A stretch of DNA of 64,000 nt, taken from NCBI GenBank assembly GCA_009746045.1, contig RPFO01000667.1, positions 4,054,273-4,118,272 of the forward strand, read 5' to 3'. The position numbers were made by a program, and so were the translations under genes. The notes under the pieces were generated by a model, which was not told the DNA's origin, searched no databases, and saw only the letters and a list, made by a program, of their open reading frames with translations. Of this stretch, positions 33,265-41,572 are shown piece by piece. Each line of letters begins with the position of its first letter. Position 1 is the stretch's first letter. The DNA comes from Mesostigma viride (taxonomy: Eukaryota > Streptophyta > Mesostigmatophyceae > Mesostigmatales > Mesostigmataceae).

Positions 33265-33613
33265 GGGCTTCTAGCGCACTGATTTCATCTTTTTGACTTC
33301 CGCGACTTGAGCCGGGGTTTTGAGTTTTTTCCCGCGCCGGTGGTCCGGCGACAGGGTTTCCGCGCCATCCAACACTAAGCATCTATGAACTCATGAAATT
33401 CACTGCAGATCTTGGTCAGTTGGGCGCTGAAATCAGTCATCATTCAGTTGTATTATCATATACATGGGCAAACGGCTTGTTGTTCAAACGCGTTCGTCAC
33501 ATTAGAACCCATCATAACTGCGACATGACAATGGCCGACAAAACTGCCATAAGGCCAAATGCAACGCACTTTTTTCGGGCAACGGGGCAGCGTCCAGCAA
33601 AAAGCAGAAATGA

Positions 33614-33718
33614 GACACCACAGGCGAGAAGGCAGGTGGCAAGGGCAAGTTGTCAAACCAGCAACGCTATGACATCGTCCAACTCCTGGAAAAGGGCAGG
33701 TCTAAGGCATCCGTGATG
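33614..33718 (+). pseudogene. Helix-turn-helix remnant, possibly of a Tc1/mariner- or pogo-type transposase
   Basis: A short frame reads GKAGGKGKLSNQQRYDIVQL-type sequence (KGKLSNQQRYDIVQLLEKGR then SKASVMMKVNLNIWYR) and stops. The pattern LS..QR..IV.LLE.G.SKA.V resembles the N-terminal HTH of these transposases. Nothing downstream supports a full gene. Weak call. Confidence 0.3.
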
Positions 33719-34037
33719 ATGAAAGTAAATCTGAACATTTGGTACCGATAGCCCTCATGGTCGTGTGTAGCGACAACCTCTGCAACTTTCATGATGCCAT
33801 TGTCTATGAACGGGCTCAAGGCAGCGGCCTGCCGTTTGGCCACCCGGCCAATATGCGGGCCGGCAGTCGGTGGTCAGCCTTTTGAACGGCTATGGTCTTC
33901 TTGTCGTAAGGGTGGCTGCCCTCTCTAACATGGCGACATATTTCGTATTTTGTTGGCATTCACGTGCAAACTGTTCACCATTATTAGACCAATCCGGCCT
34001 GGTGACTACAGCGGTGGCCATGGACAGGATTACGGCT
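33719..34037. other. No gene recognised
   Basis: Left flank of the Ty3/Gypsy insertion; no feature recognised apart from the target duplication GTTTG at 34038-34042. Confidence 0.4.
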
Positions 34038-34042
34038 GTTTG

Positions 34043-34614
34043 TGTTACGTCGCGTAACAATTCGTTGTAGTTACGGACGTAAATTAGGTCCTTGGCCTCG
34101 GTTGTTCCTAGGTTACGTGCAGTTCTAGTTTGGACATGATTGTCCCCGTAACAGTACTGTGGTATAGTGGGTGCCTTTGGGCGCCGCGCCGCGTACTATA
34201 TTAGTGATCCTTATCCTTTTGTAGAATGTAGTGGACAGGCGTGCATCTGTGCACCTGCTTGTGTTTCTGTGTTTCTGCAGGCGAGGGCCAGGTCGGCCCG
34301 AGCCTGTTGGACCGTTGGTGACCATTTATGCACGTTCCACTCCTTGTGTGGTCACTCGGCGTGTGTTAAGTGAATTGACACATTTAGGCTTGGGTCACGG
34401 CAGTGTAGTTGTGTTTCCTTCCTCTATTCCTGGAGTAAACGGGTTTTGGTAAATGGTTGTATGGCGTATTATAGCAACACTTACGTTAATGCATTGAGAT
34501 CAGCTCCGTCACGTTCGTCTTTCGCCAGAGGGTTAAGTAGAGGAGGCCTGACCAGTTTAGGTAGTATCAGGCCCATTAGAGGTAGAGGTGGAGGTAGATA
34601 TCCGCGGCGTAACA
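34043..34614 (+). repeat. 5' LTR of the chromovirus
   Basis: TG...CA ends, 572 bp, almost identical to 44261-44832. The sequence GTACTATATTAGTG near 34192 may be its TATA region. An ATG at 34461 opens a frame that leaves the LTR into the leader. Confidence 0.95.
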
Positions 34615-34820
34615 ATGGTTCCGGAGGAACTTCAGTAGGTAGTGAACGAGACGACTATCCCTTGCCACATACACCTTTTCAAGACCCCTTCCGCGTCCAG
34701 GAACAAGAAGTCGACACTTCCTTGATAGGTAATGGGCGGGTCGCCTTCAAGCTAGGAGCGTCGTGCTGCCCGTTTCGGGACACGCTTTACCTAGAAGCTA
34801 GACCTGCTCACAGCGGATAA
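34461..34820 (+). CDS. Small basic leader ORF beginning inside the 5' LTR
   Basis: An ATG-initiated frame of 119 codons starts MAYYSNTYVNALRSAPSRSS, continues with an Arg/Gly-rich stretch (RPIRGRGGGRYPRR) and crosses the LTR boundary into the leader. In the 3' LTR the same start runs into host DNA. It may be a real leader peptide or an upstream frame without function; no family is recognised. Confidence 0.35.
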   Translation: MAYYSNTYVNALRSAPSRSSFARGLSRGGLTSLGSIRPIRGRGGGRYPRRNNGSGGTSVGSERDDYPLPHTPFQDPFRVQEQEVDTSLIGNGRVAFKLGASCCPFRDTLYLEARPAHSG

Positions 34821-35147
34821 ATCCTTTCGTAGTTAGCCTGTCCTTCGCCTTGTTTTCCTGCTTACGGTTGTTTCCTGCCTTAGATCGGGGAGTATTACTG
34901 TTCGGAGACGATTAGCGTCGCCGTACCTACACCTTTTTCCTTGTGCTGCTGCTTTATTAGACGGCCGCACCCGCAGAGTTACGGGGCGCTGTGTTAGGAC
35001 GAGCGCTGGGATATCCGGCCGCTGACTTAGGACGAGAGCTGGAAACTCCCGCCCTCCTTCTTCTTTCGGTGATCCAGATCGTCAAGCTAAGTCGCCTACC
35101 CCTACCTCGTCTAGCTTGACATCACAAGACACGCCAGGTGAGTTATC

Positions 35148-35540
35148 ATGAGTCAACGTCGTGTTTTTACTGCGCCTTCCCATTCATCTAGTGATAATAG
35201 TTTAGCTAAGTATTACGTGGTTATTACCCCTCAATGGTCAGCCATTTTCCTCTCTTGGTCAGATGCTAGGAAGATAGTGCAAAACCGTACATATAATGTA
35301 ATTAGGTATAAGAAATTTGTTACCTTCGAGGAAGCTCAACAATTCCTTATAGACCATAGCGTATCAGATCTAGGCCTACACGTACGTTCTACTCCTCATG
35401 GTCGCCCTCCTGTAGAAGCTCTAGATTTTGCTACCCCTCCTTCGTCTCCCCCTAAGAGGGCTGCATCCTCTTCTAGCTTAGATACTCCTCTCACCTTGGA
35501 ATTCGGTTCCCTATCCATTACTGTTGTTAAAAAGGATTGA
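35148..35540 (+). CDS. Small ORF with Cauli_VI / RNase H1 hybrid-binding-like domain
   Basis: 130 aa from an ATG. Residues about 20-70 read KYYVVITPQWSAIFLSWSDA, RKIVQN, then RYKKFVTFEEAQQFLIDH. This follows the pattern YYaV..g...gIF.sW.e...v......a.yKKF.t.eeA..Fl of the Cauli_VI family (PF01693), shared by caulimovirus viroplasmin and the N-terminus of eukaryotic RNase H1, where it binds RNA/DNA hybrids. The C-terminal half is Ser/Pro-rich. The ORF precedes gag by 93 bp. A GTGAGT donor-like site sits just before its ATG, and a long pyrimidine tract ending AATTAAAG just before the gag ATG, so it may lie in an optional intron. The role in the element is inferred. Confidence 0.7.
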   Translation: MSQRRVFTAPSHSSSDNSLAKYYVVITPQWSAIFLSWSDARKIVQNRTYNVIRYKKFVTFEEAQQFLIDHSVSDLGLHVRSTPHGRPPVEALDFATPPSSPPKRAASSSSLDTPLTLEFGSLSITVVKKD

Positions 35541-35633
35541 TTTTAATTTTGTTCCTGCTGCAGACCTTCAAGGTTTTTCCTTTTTCTTTTGTTGCTTTCT
35601 TCTTTTGATTCCTATTCCTTTACGTAATTAAAG

Positions 35634-37382
35634 ATGGATCCAGTGGGTGGAGATATGTCGCCTATACCTACCAATAATAATAATAATAATACTACTAATA
35701 ACATTAACAATAACAATACTCGTGGTAACCGACGGGACTCCTTGGAAACGGTACACCATCTCACTCCTCAAGGTATTCTGCGTACCTCACCGCCTTCTCC
35801 TGCTGCTGGTGGTCGCCGTCGTCCCTCAATTACCCCACCTACCTATGAACAACGTATTTCCCAAGTCAGATTTAGTGAGGAACCTTCTTTCGTTGTGAAC
35901 CAGGCCCCTGCCCCTTCTGCAACCTTGGCTCACCCCTCCAGCAGGTCCTCACACACTAACAATGCTCCTAGGCCTCCTTCCCACCCTGTGCCTTCAATGC
36001 CTGCTATTAACACGGGTCGTACCTCGGCCCCTGTCGGCCCTTCTGGGCGCCCTAGTGCAGTCCCCTTTTTCCCACCTGCTTCCTGGTCCTACCCTGAGAC
36101 GGCCTATGAGGCTGCCCAGGTTCCTACCCGTGTGGCTGATTTAGAAGTTAATAATGATTTCAGTACCATGCCCCTAGATGATAGGAATTATGATCATTTT
36201 GCCTATTCCTCTCTTCGTGAGCAATATACTGTCCCCTTCTCCTATGGGCACCATCCGGAAACGGTGGCTCCCTCCAGACCCCTACCCAAGACTTTTCCTA
36301 TCCCTTCCTTCTATCCCGCTTATGTAGCAGTGGAAGATAGTGGCCCTATGGGAAAAACTGATTCTTCTAATCCCCCTAAGCCTCCTGCTCTTCCCCTCTT
36401 TGCCAACCTTCCTAAGCTGGATGTCAAGTCTACCCCTCAACAGTTTTTCACCTTCATTATGTTGCTCACCCAGAACACAGAGTCCTGGCAGAACCACAAT
36501 AGGTGGCGCCTCTCTGATGCTGTACTAGTTCCTCATTATCTTACTACCTGCATTACTCCTGAACTTGCTAACCTCATCCAGTGTGAGTCTCTTGCCTCTC
36601 ATGCCTACCCAAACTCTGTAGCAGAATTGTTCAAGCGTTTAGAGAACCATTTAGTCCCTCCCGATGCAGATTGGCAGGATAGATTATCCTTTGGCACCTT
36701 GCAGCAGGGTACCAAGTCCTTCAAAGAATATATGAAAGAGTTTGATGCTCAGATGGTACGAATTAGGGATTTGTCGGGTGCAGAAGTACGTGCTCGCTTC
36801 CTTCAGGGCCTCAGTAGACCCTTATTGCGTGAAGTCAAGCGCCAGTTCTCTGCCTACCGTTTTACTGACCTGCCCCTCAAGCATGTGCGTCAGCATCTTT
36901 TACGAGTAGCAGATTTCTTCTCCACACCTTCTCTTCCTACCCGTTCCCGTATTAATAATATAAGCCTTACCCCTGAGGAGGAAAACTCCTATGTAGAAGA
37001 ATTAGATATCTGTGTGACTGACCTTTCAGCTCTGGATGTCTCTCATATTACCTGCTATCATTGTAAGGAAGTAGGTCACCTTAAACGTGAATGCCCCAAG
37101 TTCCTTTCGGGTGCTCCCCCTCATCCCGACGCTCGCCCTCCTCGTACCCCTCAGCGTGCTCCTATTCGTCCCACTTCAGGACACATTCCTTCAGCTACCC
37201 CTAGTAGGCTGAATGCTGTGCAGACAGGATCCCCAGGGTTCCCCTATGATAATCAGGCTCCCGCACCCTCTTCAATCCCTCGTGACCCTCCAGCAGTGGC
37301 TTTTCCGCCAGGGTCTTCTTCGGGGTTCGTTCCTATGGATTTGGGGGGGGAGGGGAACAGTAGGCCTGTCAGCCGGGGGTAA
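35634..37382 (+). CDS. gag: gag of the chromovirus
   Basis: 582 aa from ATG at 35634. A Pro/Ser/Asn-rich N-terminal part is followed by the retrotransposon gag capsid-like region at about residues 255-430 (LPKLDVKSTPQQFFTFIMLL ... SFKEYMKEFDAQMV ... ARFLQGLSRPLLREVKR) and a CCHC zinc knuckle CYHCKEVGHLKRECPK at about 37051-37100. Gag forms the particle and binds element RNA. The 3' end overlaps pol by 170 bp in another frame; a run of eight G's lies in the overlap about 25 bp before the gag stop. Ty3/Gypsy elements are known to use ribosomal frameshifting here. Confidence 0.9.
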   Translation: MDPVGGDMSPIPTNNNNNNTTNNINNNNTRGNRRDSLETVHHLTPQGILRTSPPSPAAGGRRRPSITPPTYEQRISQVRFSEEPSFVVNQAPAPSATLAHPSSRSSHTNNAPRPPSHPVPSMPAINTGRTSAPVGPSGRPSAVPFFPPASWSYPETAYEAAQVPTRVADLEVNNDFSTMPLDDRNYDHFAYSSLREQYTVPFSYGHHPETVAPSRPLPKTFPIPSFYPAYVAVEDSGPMGKTDSSNPPKPPALPLFANLPKLDVKSTPQQFFTFIMLLTQNTESWQNHNRWRLSDAVLVPHYLTTCITPELANLIQCESLASHAYPNSVAELFKRLENHLVPPDADWQDRLSFGTLQQGTKSFKEYMKEFDAQMVRIRDLSGAEVRARFLQGLSRPLLREVKRQFSAYRFTDLPLKHVRQHLLRVADFFSTPSLPTRSRINNISLTPEEENSYVEELDICVTDLSALDVSHITCYHCKEVGHLKRECPKFLSGAPPHPDARPPRTPQRAPIRPTSGHIPSATPSRLNAVQTGSPGFPYDNQAPAPSSIPRDPPAVAFPPGSSSGFVPMDLGGEGNSRPVSRG

Positions 37383-40300
37383 CCTGGACAGGTCCTTAGA
37401 TAGTACCCCAGATATTAATTTTTGCTTGCCTGTTTTTATAACCTCTGTAGGAGCTGAATCATCCCTACCACTACGTGTGCGTCCTCTTATGTTCTTGAAT
37501 GGTGGTTTAACCGTCCCTCACACTGTTGTAGACCCCTTCTTGCATGCTGATGAACTCTTGAATGTCTCTGTGTTGGTAGATAGCGGTGCGGCTAGCTCCT
37601 TTGTGAGCGAGGCCCTAGTTAGACGTTTAGGACTAGTCCCTACCCCTCACACCAAACCCGTTACTGTTCATTATGCTGATGGTCGCACCAGTCATTCCCC
37701 GGGTACGGTGTCCCTTCCCATGGTTATACAAGGACGTACTGTCAACCTGACGGCCACTATAGGCCCTATCACTACCGCTGATGTATTACTAGGATTAGAT
37801 TGGCACCAGGATAATAAGATTACTATTAATTATGATACCATGGTCATTTGGTTTCCAGATAGCTCTTACTGGGTACCTGAACGTCATTATAGATTGGAAA
37901 ATTTATCCTTGGTAGATATTACTCCTCCTACACCTGTTGATCCTCCTGTAAGACCTATACCTGAAGTAATAATGTCAAATGACGAATTACGTTCTGAATT
38001 AAAGCAAAATGGATACCTATTATGTATGTTCCTTCAGTTAGAAGTACAACAGATACCTAGCACTAACAATAGTGTGGATATAGATGTAAATACAGTGGAT
38101 ACAATAGGAGTAGGATTTACTGAAAATGAAATAGTAAGATACATGGCTGTGATAGATTCCTCAAAAGTATTTGAAGAAAAGACTCCTTCTTATCCTCCTC
38201 CTCGTTCTGTTTTACACCGTGTAGTTATCAAGGACGGTGCAGTTCCTACGCACTCTCCGATGTATAGAATGGGCCCTACCGAGTTAAAGGAACTAAAACA
38301 GATTTTAGTGTCATTATTAGAAGCAGGATTGATAGAGCCTAGTAACTCCCCCTACTCAGCTGGTGTCCTGTTAGTTCCTAAGCCAAATGGCAAGTTTCGC
38401 CTAGTTACTGATTATAGGAAGTTGAATGATATTACTGTGAAATCTAAATACCCTCTACCTCGTATTGACGATATATTTAATAAGGTTAAAGGTTCCACTT
38501 GTTTCACAGTACTGGATTGTGCGGATGGTTTTTGGCAGTTGCGGATAGCTCCTGAGGATTGCCATAAAACCGCCTTTGCTACCCCTTTTGGTCATTACCA
38601 GTTTAGAGTAGCGGCTATGGGACTCTGTAACTCGCCTGCCTCTTTTCAAATGTTAATGAATGAAGTGCTTAGACCTGTTATGGGAAATTCTCATCTTCCT
38701 CAGGTGTCCTCTGATCTAAAGGATCCCTCCTTCTCCTCTGTTTCTTTATCTGAGCATGACCGTTCTTGTGCTCAAGCTTACTTAGATGATATTCTTATTT
38801 ACTCTCCTGATTTTGAAACGCACCTACGTGATTTAAAGAAAGTATTAGAAATAATGGCTGAAAATTCTTTGTGGGCGCGCCGTGCTAAAGTGCGTTCGGG
38901 TAGGAGTGTCCCATTTTTAGGGCACGTTCTGTCAGATGCCGGGGTCGCTACCGACCCGGATAAAACTAAGTCAATTCAGGAATGGCCTACTCCTACCGAC
39001 GTTAAAGGTGTACGTAGTTTCCTAGGAATTGCTTCTTACTATAGGCGTTTTATCCCGCGTTTCGCCACTATAGCAGCCCCTATTAATCATTTATTAAAGA
39101 AGGATATCCCCTTTGTTTGGAGTAGTGAGTGTCAGTCTGCTTTTCAGTGCCTAAAATCCCTACTCCTTTCCCCTCCTGTACTCATCCTACCGGATACTAC
39201 TAAACCCTTTGTTGTGGCTACAGATGCTAGTAAAGTAGCTATAGGTGGTGTCCTTCTCCAGGATCAGGGTCAGGGCTTACAGCCAATTGAATATATCTCT
39301 AGGACAATGCTCCCTGCGGAGCGTAACTATCCCGTCCACCAGCAGGAACTCTTAGCGGTGGTGTATTGTTGCCACGCGTGGCAGCACTTCCTTAAAGGTG
39401 CTCAATTTGATGTCTGCCTGAATGAACCCTGTGAGCTAGATCCTTATAGGTTAGTTATCCAAACGGATCATCGTCCCCTTACCCATCTTCTCTCCCAACC
39501 CAACCTTACCCCTCGGCAAGCGCGCTGGATGGAATTTTTAGCACAGTTTTCCCCTTTTAAACTTCAGTATGTCAAGGGTGTAGATAACATAGTACCAGAT
39601 GCACTCTCTCGTCGTGCAGACTATTCCTTCTTCGAGGACCTTGATGTTCTCAATATTACTCTAGTTCCTACTACTATGGGTGTAACCCCTTATGGTGAAC
39701 TACCTGATGATGATTCCTATGCCTACCTCTTTCATACAGCTGTTCGCATGCCTGATCTCCTTTCTCACGTAGGACTCTCTCTCCCGTGTGAGGCCCTTCC
39801 TGTGGCCTCGGTGGGGGGGGAGGGGAAAAATAAAATTTCTATACCGCTTAGCCATATAGCGACTAGGTCAGGAAAGTCTTATGAAAACGTAGTCCCCCTA
39901 GGACCTCCCCTTCTCTTCGGCAAGGCGGTAGGAGATCTCTTTAAACCTGTTCTGGATACTTCTGTAGCGATGCCTACCTCTGATCTTGAACGCCTTATTA
40001 GTAGATTTACGGCCACTGAGCCGGAAGCATTAGCTGCCATTGCTGCACATCCCCAACAATTAGGCAAGCACCCTTGTAAATTTGTAGGTGGGTTTTTATA
40101 TGTGCAGATAGCAGATTCTCCCCCTCAATGGCGCCTGTATGTCCCTCCTATCTGTCGCTCCTCCTTGCTCTTTGAGTTGCATGACTTAGCTGCTCACCAG
40201 GGTGGTAAACGGGTACGGGACCTAGTAGCCCGCTCTTATTACTGGCCTTCCCTTTATAAGGATGTGGATGAGTATGTTAGAACTTGTCAATCTTGCCAGG

Positions 40301-41496
40301 AAATGAAACCCAATAATGTAGGACAGATAGCAGAACCTAGGACCTTGCCTGACCCTATCATGCCTTGGGATTCTATCATGATGGATTTTGTAGGACCTTT
40401 TAGAAAGAATGATAGGGGCAATGCCCAAATCCTTGTGTTCATAGATCGTTTTACTCGTATGTGCCATCTTGTGCCGTGTCCTTTAGAACTCACCGCACGT
40501 GATTGCGCACGCCTATACCTCAATAATGTATATAGATATCATGGATTGAGTAGGCAGTTTATTAGTGATAAGGATAAATTATTTACCTCAGATTTTTGGC
40601 AGCAGTTTTTCGCTGCCATCGGTACCAAGGTTACCTACGGTACTGCCTACCACTCCTCCTCCTCTCATTTAGTAGAGCGTCTTAATAGAGTAGTAGAAGA
40701 AGCGCTTAGGCACTATGTTAATGGCTCGGGTAGTGATTGGGAGGATTATTTATGTTTGGTAGAGTTCTCCCTCAACAATTGTCCCCAAGCTGCGCATGGA
40801 TATACGCCCTTCTTCTTAGATACTGGGAGACAGCCCCTTACCCCTACCTCTCTCTTAGCTAGTCCTCTACGGGACAAGGATGATGTGTCCCGAGATACTG
40901 TAGAAGGTGTACAGTCCTTACTAGATAGAATGAAAACTGCTCATGACCACGCGATCTCAGGGTATCAAAAAGCTCAGGCTAAGTACCTTGCTAGGTTGCG
41001 TGCCTCCTTAGATAGACGAGCACCTGAGATAGAAGTAGGAGATCTAGTATTAGTAGAAGGCCCCCGTGTTGGCCGTTTTGCTCATAAGTTTGAAGCAGAA
41101 CTGAAGGTCAAACTTAGGCCTGCCTTCTTAGGACCCTTCCATGTGTTGTCTAGGGTAGGAAATTTCTTGTATAAGGTCGATATCCCTACCTCTTGGCAAA
41201 CGCATTCAAACACCTTCCATAGGAGCCAGCTTAAACTGTACCACCCTAGTACGTTCGCTGGCAGGGAGTTAGCGCCTGCCCCTTTAGAGCATAATCCTGA
41301 CACTGGGGAAGTAGAAGACGAAGTAGAAAGCATCGTGGCCCATCGAGATATCAAAAAGGGCCGCGGTACCCAGCGTCAGTATAAAGTGAAGTGGATGTAT
41401 GCTCGTAGTGAAGTAGATAAGGTTTGGTATACGGAGAGTGAGCTAGATGGGTGTAGTCGCCTGCTGCAGGAATATAAAACCCTGCACAAGCTCTAG
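37213..41496 (+). CDS. pol: pol of the chromovirus: protease, RT, RNase H, integrase, chromodomain
   Basis: An open frame of 1427 codons, entered in the gag overlap (no ATG needed). Domains in order: aspartic protease with VLVDSGAASSFVSEALVRRL near residue 120; reverse transcriptase with KPNGKFRLVTDYRKLND, the palm aspartate in LDCADGFWQLRI (~430) and YLDDILIYS (~522); RNase H with PFVVATDASKVAIGGVLL (~660); integrase with an HHCC zinc region (HDLAAHQGGK...CQSCQ) and a D,D,E core starting MDFVGPF; GPY-like region; and a C-terminal chromodomain (ESIVAHRDIKKGRGTQRQYK then VKWMYARSEVDKVWYTESEL). The chromodomain places it among chromoviruses, where it guides integration to marked chromatin. Confidence 0.95.
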   Translation: MLCRQDPQGSPMIIRLPHPLQSLVTLQQWLFRQGLLRGSFLWIWGGRGTVGLSAGGNLDRSLDSTPDINFCLPVFITSVGAESSLPLRVRPLMFLNGGLTVPHTVVDPFLHADELLNVSVLVDSGAASSFVSEALVRRLGLVPTPHTKPVTVHYADGRTSHSPGTVSLPMVIQGRTVNLTATIGPITTADVLLGLDWHQDNKITINYDTMVIWFPDSSYWVPERHYRLENLSLVDITPPTPVDPPVRPIPEVIMSNDELRSELKQNGYLLCMFLQLEVQQIPSTNNSVDIDVNTVDTIGVGFTENEIVRYMAVIDSSKVFEEKTPSYPPPRSVLHRVVIKDGAVPTHSPMYRMGPTELKELKQILVSLLEAGLIEPSNSPYSAGVLLVPKPNGKFRLVTDYRKLNDITVKSKYPLPRIDDIFNKVKGSTCFTVLDCADGFWQLRIAPEDCHKTAFATPFGHYQFRVAAMGLCNSPASFQMLMNEVLRPVMGNSHLPQVSSDLKDPSFSSVSLSEHDRSCAQAYLDDILIYSPDFETHLRDLKKVLEIMAENSLWARRAKVRSGRSVPFLGHVLSDAGVATDPDKTKSIQEWPTPTDVKGVRSFLGIASYYRRFIPRFATIAAPINHLLKKDIPFVWSSECQSAFQCLKSLLLSPPVLILPDTTKPFVVATDASKVAIGGVLLQDQGQGLQPIEYISRTMLPAERNYPVHQQELLAVVYCCHAWQHFLKGAQFDVCLNEPCELDPYRLVIQTDHRPLTHLLSQPNLTPRQARWMEFLAQFSPFKLQYVKGVDNIVPDALSRRADYSFFEDLDVLNITLVPTTMGVTPYGELPDDDSYAYLFHTAVRMPDLLSHVGLSLPCEALPVASVGGEGKNKISIPLSHIATRSGKSYENVVPLGPPLLFGKAVGDLFKPVLDTSVAMPTSDLERLISRFTATEPEALAAIAAHPQQLGKHPCKFVGGFLYVQIADSPPQWRLYVPPICRSSLLFELHDLAAHQGGKRVRDLVARSYYWPSLYKDVDEYVRTCQSCQEMKPNNVGQIAEPRTLPDPIMPWDSIMMDFVGPFRKNDRGNAQILVFIDRFTRMCHLVPCPLELTARDCARLYLNNVYRYHGLSRQFISDKDKLFTSDFWQQFFAAIGTKVTYGTAYHSSSSHLVERLNRVVEEALRHYVNGSGSDWEDYLCLVEFSLNNCPQAAHGYTPFFLDTGRQPLTPTSLLASPLRDKDDVSRDTVEGVQSLLDRMKTAHDHAISGYQKAQAKYLARLRASLDRRAPEIEVGDLVLVEGPRVGRFAHKFEAELKVKLRPAFLGPFHVLSRVGNFLYKVDIPTSWQTHSNTFHRSQLKLYHPSTFAGRELAPAPLEHNPDTGEVEDEVESIVAHRDIKKGRGTQRQYKVKWMYARSEVDKVWYTESELDGCSRLLQEYKTLHKL

Positions 41497-41572
41497 TCGT
41501 AGGCCTTCTCCTCTCTTATGTTATGTCTGCTGTCGACGGGTGGTTGGTTGTCCCCTCCCCTCCGCAGCCGTC

